Positions 23,247 to 32,031 are shown, counted from the first letter of the stretch. The stretch is DNA of 42,704 nucleotides from Halobacteriales archaeon QS_9_68_17 (GCA_003023565.1 PXSA01000037.1:259711-302414); one strand, 5' to 3'. Program-made: numbers and translations. Notes: generated by a model not told the origin, from the letters alone.

Positions 23247-25226
23247 TCACTTGCCCTCGAACTTCGGCTCCTCGTCGCCCATGAACGCCGTGATGCCCTC
23301 CATCAGGTCGTCCGTCTGCATGAGCTGTCCGAACGCCTGCGCCTCGACTTCGAGGCCGGCGTCCGCGTCGCCGCGGCCGGCGAGCATCGCGCGTTTCGTG
23401 TAGCGCTGGGCGATCGGCGGGCCGGCGGCGAGGTCGGCGGCCAGTTCGTAGGCGCGGTCATCCAGCTCGTCGTTGGCGACGGCCTCGTTGACGAAGCCGT
23501 ACCGCTCCATCGTCTCGGGGTCGAACCGCTCGGCCGTGAAGATGATCTCCTTGGCGCGGCCCTCGCCGACAATGTGCTTCAGGCGCTGGGTGCCGCCCCA
23601 GCCGGGCAGGAGACCGAGGTCGTGCTCGGGCTGGCCGAGCTCGGAGCGCTCGCTGGCGACTCGCATGTCGGCGCAGGTCGCCAGCTCCATCCCGCCGCCG
23701 AGGCAGAAGCCGTCGATGCCGGCGACGACCGGCTTGTCGGACTCCTCCAGTTTGCCGAACGTGCGCTGGCCCTTGCGGGAGAGTTCGACCGCTTCGAGCG
23801 GGTCGCCCCCGCCCGCGGCCATGCTCTGGACGTCCGCGCCGGCGGAGAACGCCTTCTCGCCCGCGCCGGTGAGGAGGATCGAACGGACCTCGTCGTCCGC
23901 GTCCAGTTCCTCGATCGCGGCCGAGAGGTCGTCCAGCAGTTCCTCGCTGATCGTGTTCATGCGGTGGGGGCGGTCGAGCGTGATACAGCCCACCATGTCG
24001 TCGGTGACCTCGACGCCGATCGTCTCGAACGCGTACGCGTCGCCCTCGCCGTCCTCGCCACCGCCGTGGAAGCCGCCCTGCTCGGCGGCCTCGCGGAGGT
24101 AGTCAGCGGGGTCGTAGCGGGCCGCACCGGTCTCTTCGTGGGCGCTTTCGAGCGTCCCCAGCAGGGCGTCCAGTCCCGCGCTGTCGGCCTGCTTGGCGGA
24201 ACCCTCGGGAAAGCCCGCGCCGAGCATCACGGCCTCGTCGATGGCGTCGGGACCGGCCACGTTACCGCCCACGAGGTGCGCGACCTCGTTGGCCATCACG
24301 GCGAGCAGGCGGTCCCGGACCTCGTCGCTGCCGGCGTCGGTGGGGATATCGGCCCCGTCGCCGTCCTCGTAGTCGTAGAACCCTTTCCCGGTCTTCTTGC
24401 CGAGTTCGTCGTTCTCGACTTTCTCCCCCAGCAGGGGACACGGTTCGTAGGCGTCGCCGAGCACTTCGTGCATGTACTCCAGCACGTGGTAGCTCACGTC
24501 GTTGCCGACCTGGTCGCCGAGTTCGAAGCTCCCCATCGGGAGGCCCATGTCGTACTTCGTGGTGCTGTCGACCTCCTCGATGGTGGCCTCGCCCTCGTGG
24601 ACGAGCCAGCAGGCCTCGTTCATCAGCGGGACGAGAACGCGGTTGACGATGAAGCCCGGGCTGTCCTTTCGCACGCGAACCGGCGTCTTGCCGAAGTCCT
24701 CGGCGAGTTCCTCGGTCACGTCGAGCGTCTCGTCGGCGGTGTGCTCGCCGGAGATGACCTCGACCAGCTGCATGCGGACGGGCGGGTTGAAGAAGTGCAT
24801 GCCGCAGAACCGCTCCTCGCGGTCGGTCACCTCGGAGAGGTCCGTGATCGAGAGGCTGGAGGTGTTCGTCGCGAAGACGGCGTCCTCGGGCGCGTGCGCC
24901 TCGACCTCGCCGTACACGTCCTGTTTGATCTCCGTCTTCTCCGGCACGGCCTCGATGACGAAGTCCACGTCGCCGACGGCCTCCTCCACGTCGACGAGCG
25001 GGGTGATCCGGCCGAGCGTGGCCTCGGCCTCGCCGTCGCCGATCCGCTCTTTCTCCGCTAACTTGTTCAGGCTCCACTCGATCCGCTCGTAGCCGTCCCG
25101 GACGAACTCCTCTTTGATGTCCCGGAGGTTGACCTCGTAGCCCGCCAGCGCCGCTACTTCGGCGATCCCGTGGCCCATGTTCCCGGCACCAAGAACTGTG
25201 ATGCTGTTGATATCCTCTATCTCCAT
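23247..25226 (-). CDS. 3-hydroxyacyl-CoA dehydrogenase/enoyl-CoA hydratase bifunctional fusion
   Basis: 659 residues from ATG 25226 (MEIEDINSITVLGAGNMGHG). N-terminal NAD-binding domain (GAGNMG at 13-18, FVIEAVPEKTEIKQ, TNTSSLSI, catalytic His in GMHFFNPPVRM), 3HCDH C-terminal repeats to about 385 (KKTGKGFYDY), then an enoyl-CoA hydratase domain about 400-659 with the oxyanion-hole motif FSAGADVQSM, Glu in GGGMELATCADMRVA and GLLPGWGGTQRL. It catalyses hydration and NAD-dependent oxidation in beta-oxidation; domain order (dehydrogenase first) is the archaeal form. Divergent from the second acyl-CoA dehydrogenase over a 115-bp region with two inverted repeats, so the two are probably co-regulated. 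Confidence 0.95.
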   Translation of the reverse strand: MEIEDINSITVLGAGNMGHGIAEVAALAGYEVNLRDIKEEFVRDGYERIEWSLNKLAEKERIGDGEAEATLGRITPLVDVEEAVGDVDFVIEAVPEKTEIKQDVYGEVEAHAPEDAVFATNTSSLSITDLSEVTDREERFCGMHFFNPPVRMQLVEVISGEHTADETLDVTEELAEDFGKTPVRVRKDSPGFIVNRVLVPLMNEACWLVHEGEATIEEVDSTTKYDMGLPMGSFELGDQVGNDVSYHVLEYMHEVLGDAYEPCPLLGEKVENDELGKKTGKGFYDYEDGDGADIPTDAGSDEVRDRLLAVMANEVAHLVGGNVAGPDAIDEAVMLGAGFPEGSAKQADSAGLDALLGTLESAHEETGAARYDPADYLREAAEQGGFHGGGEDGEGDAYAFETIGVEVTDDMVGCITLDRPHRMNTISEELLDDLSAAIEELDADDEVRSILLTGAGEKAFSAGADVQSMAAGGGDPLEAVELSRKGQRTFGKLEESDKPVVAGIDGFCLGGGMELATCADMRVASERSELGQPEHDLGLLPGWGGTQRLKHIVGEGRAKEIIFTAERFDPETMERYGFVNEAVANDELDDRAYELAADLAAGPPIAQRYTKRAMLAGRGDADAGLEVEAQAFGQLMQTDDLMEGITAFMGDEEPKFEGK

Positions 25227-25278
25227 AGGCGTTATCTCGTCTGCAACTGGTTTCAACGTTTCCCTCGGGGAAGTAATA

Positions 25279-25318
25279 AACTCAGTTTGAGTTCAGCTCA
25301 GGTTACAAAGGTCTTTGT
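25279..25318. promoter_or_regulatory. two inverted repeats in the divergent beta-oxidation promoter
   Basis: AACTCA-GTT-TGAGTT (25279-25293) and ACAAAG-GT-CTTTGT (25305-25318) are both perfect and lie between the divergent starts at 25226 and 25342. The second covers the place where the TATA box or start region of the plus-strand gene should be. Either could bind a fatty-acid-responsive repressor; no regulator gene is visible nearby. Function inferred. Confidence 0.5.
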
Positions 25319-25341
25319 TACTGTGTACGGAACCGCGTGAC

Positions 25342-26547
25342 ATGGACTTCGGACTGTCCGACGAACAGCAGGCGATCCGCGACGAGGTGCGTCGCTTCGC
25401 GGAGAACGAGATCGAACCGGTCGCGAAGGAGTACGACCGCGAGGAGAAGTTCCCACACGAGATCATCGAGAAGGCGGCCGAGATGGGGCTGACCGGTGCC
25501 AACATCCCCATCGAGTACGGTGGCGCGGGCTACTCGCCGGTCGAAGTGGCGATCATCGTCGAGGAACTGTTCGCGGTCGACCCCGGCATCGGCCTCTCGG
25601 TCACGAGCGCCTCTTTCGGCGGCGACGCCATCATGGAGTTCGGGACGGAAGAGCAGAAAGAGCGCTTCCTCGAACCCGTCGCGAGGGGCGAGGCCATCAT
25701 GGGCGCGGCCATCAGCGAACCCGACGTGGGGTCCGACGTCTCCTCGGTCTCGACGCGGGCCAGGAAAGACACCGTCGAGCAAAGCTCGACGAGCGCCGAG
25801 ACGCCGACGGCGTCTCAGAACGGCGACGAGTGGGTGATCAACGGGAACAAGATGTGGATCACGAACGGGAGCGTCGGCGACTACTACGTCGTCCTCTGCC
25901 GGACCGACCCCGACGCCGCCGACCGCTACTCCGGCTTCTCGCAGGTCGTCGTCGAGTCCGACCGGGACGGCTTCGAGGCGGACAAGATCACCGGGAAACT
26001 CGGCATCCGCGCCAGCGACACCGCCGAGCTCGTCTTCGACGACGTGCGCGTGCCCGAGGAGAACCTCGTCGGCACGCGCGGCGCGGGCTTCCTCCAGCTG
26101 ATGCAGTTCTTCGACGAGACCCGCACCATGGTCGCCGCACAGGGCGTCGGCATCGCCAAGGGCGCGTGCGAGCGCGCGCTGGCGTACGCCCAGGAGCGCG
26201 AGCAGTTCGGCCAGTCGATCTCCGAGTTCCAGGCCATCCAGCACAAGCTCGCGGACATGCACACGAAGACCGAGGCGGCCCGCAACCTCACGTACAAGTC
26301 CGCCTGGAGCATCAACAACGAGGACGAACAGCTCACCTCGCTCGCCTCCATGGCGAAGGAGTACGCCTCCCGCGTCGCCGTCGACGTCGCCGACGAGGCC
26401 GTGCAGGTCCACGGTGGGGCCGGTTACGTGAACGACTTCGACGTGGAGCGGTTCTACCGCGACGCCAAGATCACCCAGATCTACGAGGGCACTACGGAGA
26501 TCCAGAAGAACATCATCGCCCGCGAACTGCTCGGGAAGGGCTACTAA
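25342..26547 (+). CDS. acyl-CoA dehydrogenase (second)
   Basis: 401 residues from ATG 25342 ([20 protein letters not shown]). All parts of the family are present: [76 protein letters not shown], and the catalytic-base segment [12 protein letters not shown]. Related to but clearly diverged from the enzyme at 15441, so chain-length preference may differ. It also carries the extra loop ([18 protein letters not shown]), encoded by two perfect hairpins. Divergent from the hydroxyacyl-CoA dehydrogenase/hydratase fusion. A T-run (GTTTTTCC) four bases after the stop may be the terminator. Confidence 0.96.
   Translation: MDFGLSDEQQAIRDEVRRFAENEIEPVAKEYDREEKFPHEIIEKAAEMGLTGANIPIEYGGAGYSPVEVAIIVEELFAVDPGIGLSVTSASFGGDAIMEFGTEEQKERFLEPVARGEAIMGAAISEPDVGSDVSSVSTRARKDTVEQSSTSAETPTASQNGDEWVINGNKMWITNGSVGDYYVVLCRTDPDAADRYSGFSQVVVESDRDGFEADKITGKLGIRASDTAELVFDDVRVPEENLVGTRGAGFLQLMQFFDETRTMVAAQGVGIAKGACERALAYAQEREQFGQSISEFQAIQHKLADMHTKTEAARNLTYKSAWSINNEDEQLTSLASMAKEYASRVAVDVADEAVQVHGGAGYVNDFDVERFYRDAKITQIYEGTTEIQKNIIARELLGKGY
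25774..25816 (+). repeat. in-frame tandem-hairpin insert in the second acyl-CoA dehydrogenase gene
   Basis: Two perfect inverted repeats in a row: GTCGAGC-AAA-GCTCGAC (25774-25790) and GAGACGCC-GAC-GGCGTCTC (25798-25816), each with a 3-nt loop. They encode the stretch [15 protein letters not shown] in a surface loop. The first acyl-CoA dehydrogenase gene has a decayed version at the homologous position. Confidence 0.65.
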
Positions 26548-26929
26548 ACGACGTTTTTCCTGCTCGGGCACGCCTTCGGCGCACCGCTCGCGGCGAAAAC
26601 GTCGATCAAGAAGGCCGCCTTCGCGGGGCGTCGTCCCGCTCCGGCGGTGAAACGGCGGCTTCGCCGCCGTACTCTCGTCGCCGGGTCAGCTTTCCGCCGA
26701 CCGTACCGACGGCCGGATCGCTGTCGCGACGAGGGCGTCGTAGAACGGGCCTCGTTTCTCCGGTCGAACCGCCCCATCGTCGGTAAGTACAGCGCACATA
26801 TGCAGTAGCGAGAGTCGGGGCCGTCTGATCCAGTCGAGACAGAAAAGGTATCTGTCGAAGCAAGAGGGCGATAAAATAGGTTTTATCCTTTCTACAAGTT
26901 TTTTGTTGTCCCAGCACAGTCTGTGAAGC
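26548..26929. other. intergenic region with a strong hairpin, no gene seen
   Basis: No credible coding frame on either strand. A perfect hairpin ACGGCGGC-TTC-GCCGCCGT lies at 26652-26670, preceded by a weaker GC-rich repeat area. GC content falls abruptly from about 26780 onward, marking entry into the AT-richer lipoprotein segment. The run CTTTCTACAAGTTTTTTG (26887-26904) is the probable promoter area of the next gene. Confidence 0.5.
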
Positions 26930-27481
26930 GTGAAACGCCGTCCGTTACTCCGACTTAGCAGTCTCGCTCTAACCGTTCCACTCGGTGGCTGTGCTTCGAC
27001 AGGAGAAACAGAGGAGGAATCAGAGTTCAAGTTGACAATGACAGACAAAATACCAGTCGAAAAACGAACAAGCGAGTTTGCTCGCTCGTACCCCGGTCAA
27101 GAGCCCTTTGCCGAGGTTGTTTTCGGTGAGAAGCCGAAAACTTCGGACAATTTGTATGGAGTGGAGATATACAACGATCATGAGGATCCAGTTGAGATTT
27201 CACTAACTGTCAACAGAGAGTCGAATGAACGAACGCTGGTATTTGAAGGGGAAGGAACGATCTCAAATAACGAATACGTGGTAATTGCCATTTCGAACCC
27301 CGCGACGTACATCAACAAACTCGAGGCGAGTGGCAAAGACACGGATCTTCAGAAAACGTTTGACGTACCACAGAGCGCGTGGGAGGCAGGACAGAAAGAT
27401 GACAAAGGTACTAGTTCAGAACATAACGTCCATATCCAAAAGAACGAGATCGAAGTTAGATTTGTCGGGGAAGAAAGGTGA
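26930..27481 (+). CDS. lipoprotein of unknown function
   Basis: 183 residues with a GTG start (KRRPLLRLSSLALTVPLGGC): short signal peptide with lipobox LGGC, Cys22 the likely lipid site; the RR pair suggests the Tat route. The mature part starts with an acidic Thr/Glu-rich linker and continues as a beta-rich domain (YGVEIYNDHEDPVEISLTVN, then RTLVFEGEGTI and EYVVIAISNP), reminiscent of immunoglobulin-like sandwich folds seen in haloarchaeal surface lipoproteins. No family recognised. Composition is AT-rich compared with neighbours, suggesting transfer. Thirty-nine bases before a second lipoprotein gene on the same strand. Confidence 0.75.
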   Translation: MKRRPLLRLSSLALTVPLGGCASTGETEEESEFKLTMTDKIPVEKRTSEFARSYPGQEPFAEVVFGEKPKTSDNLYGVEIYNDHEDPVEISLTVNRESNERTLVFEGEGTISNNEYVVIAISNPATYINKLEASGKDTDLQKTFDVPQSAWEAGQKDDKGTSSEHNVHIQKNEIEVRFVGEER

Positions 27482-27520
27482 ACGTGACAGGCTCTGAGGA
27501 AGTTGAGAGACGTGTTCGTT

Positions 27521-27934
27521 ATGAAGCGACGTGAACTGCTATCTTTGACCCTCTTATCCATCCTCCCTGGCTGTTTAGAGGGAGATAGCCGACCAGACGC
27601 ACGTCTAAATTGGATTCGGGTCACGAACTGGCACGGTGTTGAGGAGTCCCACGAGATCTCGGTATCAGTCGTCGAAGGCGAGACGGTGGTATTCGAAAAA
27701 ACGTACACAGTCGATAGCGAACCGGAGTATGATGGGGAACACGAACAGTCACCCGTGGATGAACCGGGCAAATACGTCGTTCATGCGACGACTGACAGCG
27801 GACTGGAAGCCGAGGTCGATACAGCACAACATGTCAAAGAAGAAGACGAGTGTATCGGCGTTCACTTCGCAGTCGTAAGTGAGACTGAACTTGATGTATG
27901 GACACGTTCAAAATGCCTCTCAGAAAGCACATAG
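27521..27934 (+). CDS. lipoprotein of unknown function, companion of the preceding gene
   Basis: 137 residues from ATG 27521 (MKRRELLSLTLLSILPGC): Tat-like RR signal and lipobox LPGC at Cys18. The body alternates short strands (LNWIRVTNWHGVEESHEISV, ETVVFEKTYTVD, GKYVVHATTD), again an Ig/FixG-like beta sandwich, and contains two late cysteines (DECIGVHF, SKCLSEST) that could form a disulfide. The in-frame ATG-less extension to 27503 is rejected because it would precede the signal peptide. Probably one operon with the gene before it. From 27935 to 28074 no gene is seen. Confidence 0.72.
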   Translation: MKRRELLSLTLLSILPGCLEGDSRPDARLNWIRVTNWHGVEESHEISVSVVEGETVVFEKTYTVDSEPEYDGEHEQSPVDEPGKYVVHATTDSGLEAEVDTAQHVKEEDECIGVHFAVVSETELDVWTRSKCLSEST

Positions 27935-28074
27935 ACCGCCGATTGGTTCACCGCGTCCGAGACGAGCGATTCGCACACCTGTCCCACGGCCAGTTCAGTA
28001 ACTAACGATTCGAAATGACGGCCATCTGGACAGTTCTACGGCGCTCCGACCGTGACTGCAACGTCCCGACGACG

Positions 28075-28335
28075 CTACTCGTGACGGAGCGCCGCCGCGA
28101 CGGCCTCCAGTTCGGCCTTGCGGAACGCCCCGCCGGCGTCGTCCACGTCGACCGCACGGCGTATCGCCGCCCGCATCCGTGACTTCGCCGGAGTGGGCTC
28201 GGTGGCCACGTCGCAGTCCAGCGCCTCGCAGACCGCGGCTAGCGCCTCCTTGGTGAAGGCGGTCGATTCGACGCGCTCGTACCGTCCTACGGCCTCCCGG
28301 ATCTCGTTGCGAAGGTCGTCGACCGTCGGTGACAT
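28075..28335 (-). CDS. small haloarchaeal protein with an internal duplication
   Basis: 86 residues from ATG 28335. It reads as two copies of a helical unit: LRNEIREAVGRYERVESTAF-TKEALAAVCEAL and MRAAIRRAVDVDDAGG-AFRKAELEAVAAAL share the pattern I-R-x-A-V ... A-F-x-K-x-x-L-x-A-V-x-x-A-L. I do not recognise the family. Divergent from the glycosylase gene with about 80 bp between starts; it might be a small helical DNA- or protein-binding module. Confidence 0.65.
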   Translation of the reverse strand: MSPTVDDLRNEIREAVGRYERVESTAFTKEALAAVCEALDCDVATEPTPAKSRMRAAIRRAVDVDDAGGAFRKAELEAVAAALRHE

Positions 28336-28417
28336 GGGCCTCACGTCGGACCGGGGGATCCTAAGCCTTCGGTCCCGCGGCGGAACACATATGCTCGCCG
28401 ACTCGTAACGCCGGGAC

Positions 28418-29029
28418 GTGAACGAGGCACACGAGTTCCTCCGCGAGGACGACGTGCTGGGACCGCTGGTCGAGGAGTTCGGGCCGCTGGGGCTGGACCC
28501 CGCCGACGACCTCTACCGGCGGATAGTCGTCTCGATCCTGCGCCAGCAGGTGTCGATGGCGTCGGCCGCGGCGACCCGCGAGCGGCTGTTCGCGGCGGTC
28601 GAGCCGACCCCCGAGGAGATGCTGGAGGCGGACGAGGCGGTGCTCCGCGACGCCGGGCTCTCCCGGCAGAAGGCGAGCTACGTCCGGAACGTCGCGGAGG
28701 CGTTCATCGAGCGGGGCTACGACCGCGAGTACTTCGCCGAGTTGGACGACGGAGCCGTCGTCGAGGAGCTGACGAGCATCAAGGGCGTCGGCGAGTGGAC
28801 GGCGAACATGCAGTTGATGTTCTCGCTGGGCCGCGAGGACGTGTTTCCGGTCGGCGACCTGGGCGTCCGGAAAGGGATGGCGACGCTGTACGCCGGCGAG
28901 ATGAGCCGAGCGGGGATGGTCGAAGCGGCCGAGCGCTGGCGGCCGTACCGGTCGTACGCGTCGCTGTACCTGTGGCGAGCGAACGAGGACGTCGTGGACG
29001 CCGTCGCGGAAGTGGTCCCGAAGGACTGA
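28418..29029 (+). CDS. DNA-3-methyladenine glycosylase / HhH-GPD family base-excision enzyme (AlkA-like)
   Basis: 203 residues, GTG start. The helix-hairpin-helix is TSIKGVGEWTANMQL at about 119-133, followed by the glycosylase Gly/Pro loop and the catalytic Asp147 in FPVGDLGVRKG. The N-terminal RRIVVSILRQQVSMASA is the conserved AlkA helix. It removes alkylated bases to start base excision repair. It lacks the Fe-S cysteine cluster of Nth/MutY, which separates it from those relatives. The gene ends 10 bp from the convergent RimK-type gene. Confidence 0.92.
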   Translation: MNEAHEFLREDDVLGPLVEEFGPLGLDPADDLYRRIVVSILRQQVSMASAAATRERLFAAVEPTPEEMLEADEAVLRDAGLSRQKASYVRNVAEAFIERGYDREYFAELDDGAVVEELTSIKGVGEWTANMQLMFSLGREDVFPVGDLGVRKGMATLYAGEMSRAGMVEAAERWRPYRSYASLYLWRANEDVVDAVAEVVPKD

Positions 29030-29039
29030 CAGGAACGCG

Positions 29040-30362
29040 CTACTCCTCGGCGTCGACGCGTCGCTGCACGTCGACCTGGTAGTCCTTGAGGATGTCCCGG
29101 CCGAGCAGCATGTCGTAGGACATGTGGCTGCGGTCCTCGATGCTGGCCGTCACGGTGTGGCGGGTGCCGCCGATGCCGACGACGATGTCGACCACCGGGC
29201 GGGTCCGACTGCTCTTCGAACTGCCCGACCGGACTTTAGTGAGGCTCTTGATCGGCCCGGCACCGATCTCCGCGGCGATACGCGTGTCGATGCTCGTCCG
29301 CGTCGCTCCTGTGTCCGACTTCGCGACGACGTTCGCGGAGCCGCTGGTCCCGCTGACCACGACCTCCTCGGTGTAGCCGATGACGAGCGACTCCCCCGAG
29401 TGCGAGCGGAGGGGGTTCGGCTTGCACGCGGGGACTGAGTCGTCGAGGACGTGAGAGAGCTCCTCGACTCGCTCGGGGTCGACAGTGCCGCCGACCTCCT
29501 CGATGGCGAGGCGGGCGATGTACGGCGCGGGGCTCCGCCCCGTCGCCTCGAACATCCCCTTGAAGCCGGCGGTCGGGTTCACTTCGAGGACGTACCATCC
29601 GCCCTCGCCCTCGACGAGGTCGACGCCGGCGTAGTCGAGACCGATGACGTCCGTGCTCTGCAGCGCGATGTCGACGACTTCGGGCGGGAGGTCCTCGCTC
29701 GCGTTCTCCACGTCGCCGCCGAGGGCCACGTTGGTCCGCCAGTCGTTCTCGGGCGCGTAGCGGTTCATCGCGCCGACGACTTCCTCGCCGACGACGTAGA
29801 TCCGCAGGTCGCGGTGGCGCTCGCCGCTGCGCTCGATGAGGCTCTGGAGGAACGCTTGCCGATCGCCGACGCGGGGGTTCACCTCCTCGTCGGGACCGAC
29901 CTTCCACGTGCCGCCGCCGTGCGTGCCGATAGCGGTTTTGTACACCGCCTCGTCGCCGAACTTGAACCGGTCGCGGTTGAGCCGGTCGTTGCTGAGCGCG
30001 AGCAGGGCGTCGGGGACTCGAATGCCGGCGTTCGAGAGCGCCGTCGCCGCGGCGAACTTGTGCATCGCCGTCAGCACCGACTGCGGTTCGTTGAGCATCG
30101 GGCGGAGGTGCTCGAAGGTCGTCGCGAGACCCATCTCCTCCGACGGCTGTTCCGTGTTCGACAGCAGCAGGCGGTTCGCGACGACGTCGACCTCGGGCTC
30201 GGTGCGTACCTCGCCGCCCTCGCTCTCGACGGCGGTGTTCTCCTCGCGGAGCCACTCCGGATCGTGACCGAGGTCCCCGACCGCGTTGAGGATCGCCTTG
30301 GTCTCCTTGCTGTTGTGAAGACTGAGAACGCCGACCGAAACGGTCCCCCCGTTGCTGGACAT
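29040..30362 (-). CDS. RimK-type ATP-grasp ligase fused to a RimB-like (ATP-dependent zinc protease/retropepsin-like) domain
   Basis: 440 residues. N-terminal RimK module: pre-ATP-grasp region with EVDVVANRLLLS, then ATP-grasp motifs FGDEAVYKTAIGTHGGGTWK (about 135-154), ENDWRTNVALGG (205-216) and the metal ligands in GGWYVLEVNPTAGFKGM (Glu260, Asn262). Such enzymes ligate an amino acid to a carboxyl group of a protein or cofactor. C-terminal domain 320-440: VVAKSDTGATRTSID (Asp350-Thr-Gly) and YDMLLGRDIL, as in RimB, the aspartyl-protease-like partner of RimK. Fusion of the two is consistent with their gene pairing in bacteria. Divergent from the AstE-like gene, a third member of the same functional group. 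Confidence 0.9.
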   Translation of the reverse strand: MSSNGGTVSVGVLSLHNSKETKAILNAVGDLGHDPEWLREENTAVESEGGEVRTEPEVDVVANRLLLSNTEQPSEEMGLATTFEHLRPMLNEPQSVLTAMHKFAAATALSNAGIRVPDALLALSNDRLNRDRFKFGDEAVYKTAIGTHGGGTWKVGPDEEVNPRVGDRQAFLQSLIERSGERHRDLRIYVVGEEVVGAMNRYAPENDWRTNVALGGDVENASEDLPPEVVDIALQSTDVIGLDYAGVDLVEGEGGWYVLEVNPTAGFKGMFEATGRSPAPYIARLAIEEVGGTVDPERVEELSHVLDDSVPACKPNPLRSHSGESLVIGYTEEVVVSGTSGSANVVAKSDTGATRTSIDTRIAAEIGAGPIKSLTKVRSGSSKSSRTRPVVDIVVGIGGTRHTVTASIEDRSHMSYDMLLGRDILKDYQVDVQRRVDAEE

Positions 30363-30521
30363 AGGTGTCGTTGGATAGCCATCTCAAAAACTGTTAGCGG
30401 TGTTCGACCGGTGCTCCGCCGCTCCGAGCCGTCGCAGTCGTCGCGTCGTAGCGGCACCACCGGCGATCCTCTCGAAAGCGTGACGTAGCAGACTTATACG
30501 TGACCGCGGCGACTCACGGGT

Positions 30522-31541
30522 ATGAGCGATTCGGAGGCCGAGGCGTTCACCTACAACGGCGGGAGCGTCGCCCCGGGTGAGTCGGCCAACATCCGGTACA
30601 GCGTCAGCGAGACGTATCTCGGCGACTCCGTCCGGGTCCCGGTGACGATCGTCAACGGGGAGCGCCCCGGTCCGACGGCGTTTCTCAGCGCGGCGATCCA
30701 CGGCGACGAACTCAACGGCATCGAGGTCGTCCGCGAGGTCGCGAACGAGTGGGACCACAGCGGACTGCGAGGCACCGTCGTCTGCATGCCCGTGGTCAAC
30801 GTTCCCGGGTTCCTCGCACAGCAGCGCTACCTCCCCATCTACGACCGCGACCTCAACCGCTCGTTCCCCGGGTCGGAAAACAGCACGAGCTCGAAGCGGA
30901 TCGCCCACCGGATCTTCGAGAACTTCGTCGTCCCCTGTGACTTCGGTCTCGACTTCCACACTTCGACGCGCGGGCGCACGAACATGCTTCACGTCCGCGG
31001 GGACACGGAGAACGAGGAGGTGCGCCGCCTCGCCAACGCGTTCGGATCGAACGTCGTCATCTCCAGCGACGGGCCGAGCGGCACGCTCCGACGGGAGGCG
31101 ACGGAACACGGCGTCCCCACGATCACCATCGAGATGGGGAAGGCCCACGAGTTCCAGCGCCACTTCATCGACCGCGGTCTGGAGGGCGTCACGAGCGTCT
31201 TCGCGGAGTTCGGCCTGCACGACACGGCCGCCGTCAGGTGGCCCGGCTGGCGAACCGTCGTCAACGGCTCCGCCGAGAAAACGTGGCTCCGCGCGGACAC
31301 CGGCGGGATGGTCGAGATGCGCTTCTCTCGGGGGTCGCTCGTCCAGGAAGGGGAGACGATCTGTACGATCACCAACCCCTTCGAGACGGAGACCAACGAG
31401 GTGACGGCCCCGTTCACCGGCCTGCTCGTGGGCATCCTCCAGAACCCGCTCGTCTACCCCGGGAACCCGATCTGTCACCTCGTCGAACTCGACCCGGAGA
31501 CCCAGAGCGCTCTGGAGCGCGAGCGCGAGGGGCGAGTCTGA
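30522..31541 (+). CDS. succinylglutamate desuccinylase/aspartoacylase family zinc hydrolase
   Basis: 339 residues. M14-like zinc site: His60 and Glu63 in AAIHGDELNGIE, His146 in GLDFHTSTRG; substrate Arg113 in RDLNRSFPGSEN. The C-terminal part (about 245-330) is the beta-barrel/lipoyl-like domain of the family (ADTGGMVEMRFSRGSLVQEG, ETICTITNPF, LVGILQNPLVYPGNPICHL). Enzymes of this group hydrolyse N-acyl or C-terminal amide links of amino acids. In many genomes it travels with RimK and RimB, so it probably removes or trims what the divergent ligase adds. TATA-like ACTTATAC about 30 nt upstream of ATG 30522. Confidence 0.9.
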   Translation: MSDSEAEAFTYNGGSVAPGESANIRYSVSETYLGDSVRVPVTIVNGERPGPTAFLSAAIHGDELNGIEVVREVANEWDHSGLRGTVVCMPVVNVPGFLAQQRYLPIYDRDLNRSFPGSENSTSSKRIAHRIFENFVVPCDFGLDFHTSTRGRTNMLHVRGDTENEEVRRLANAFGSNVVISSDGPSGTLRREATEHGVPTITIEMGKAHEFQRHFIDRGLEGVTSVFAEFGLHDTAAVRWPGWRTVVNGSAEKTWLRADTGGMVEMRFSRGSLVQEGETICTITNPFETETNEVTAPFTGLLVGILQNPLVYPGNPICHLVELDPETQSALEREREGRV

Positions 31542-31600
31542 CTCGCCGGGCGAACGCGTTCGCCCGGGAGACTCCTCCCGCGACAGCGAGAGGTAGTAAC

Positions 31601-31608
31601 TTCTATAC
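31601..31608 (+). promoter_or_regulatory. TATA-like box of the sdhCDBA operon
   Basis: TTCTATAC lies 28-35 nt upstream of the sdhC ATG at 31636, giving a leaderless or very short-leader transcript. Assigned by position only. Confidence 0.45.
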
Positions 31609-31635
31609 CGCCGCGGTCCAAGCCTCAGGTAGAGC

Positions 31636-32031
31636 ATGAGTCAGTCTTACAATCGAGGTCGCGTCGAGGACTTCGGACGGTGGCGGGAGTTCTCGGCCGG
31701 CATGTGGGCCTGGATCTTCCACAAGTTCACCGGCTGGGTGCTCATCGGCTACCTGTTCACGCACATCGCCGTGCTGAGCAGTTCGATCCAGGGCCCCGAA
31801 GCGTACAACACGACGCTGCAGGGCCTCGAGAGCCTGTTCGTCGTCCGCATCCTTGAGATCGGACTACTGGCTGTCGCGGTGTTTCACATCCTGAACGGGA
31901 TCCGCCTGCTGATGGTCGACCTCGGCGTCGGCCTCGAAGCCCAGGACAAGAGCTTCTACGCCTCGATGGTGCTTACCGGCATCATCGTCGTGGCGAGCGT
32001 CCCGACGTTCCTCTCGGAGGTGGGCGTCTGA
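31636..32031 (+). CDS. sdhC: succinate dehydrogenase cytochrome b556 subunit
   Basis: 131 residues with three membrane helices. The first follows the conserved [20 protein letters not shown], where His and Ser/Arg contribute to haem and quinone binding; the second contains [13 protein letters not shown] with the haem-ligand type His. It anchors complex II in the membrane and passes electrons to quinone. First gene of sdhCDBA, overlapping sdhD by one base. Confidence 0.95.
   Translation: MSQSYNRGRVEDFGRWREFSAGMWAWIFHKFTGWVLIGYLFTHIAVLSSSIQGPEAYNTTLQGLESLFVVRILEIGLLAVAVFHILNGIRLLMVDLGVGLEAQDKSFYASMVLTGIIVVASVPTFLSEVGV

Noticed and set aside
23214..25061. 615-codon plus-strand open frame opposite the dehydrogenase/hydratase fusion
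   Set aside because: Antisense shadow; the minus strand carries complete catalytic motifs.
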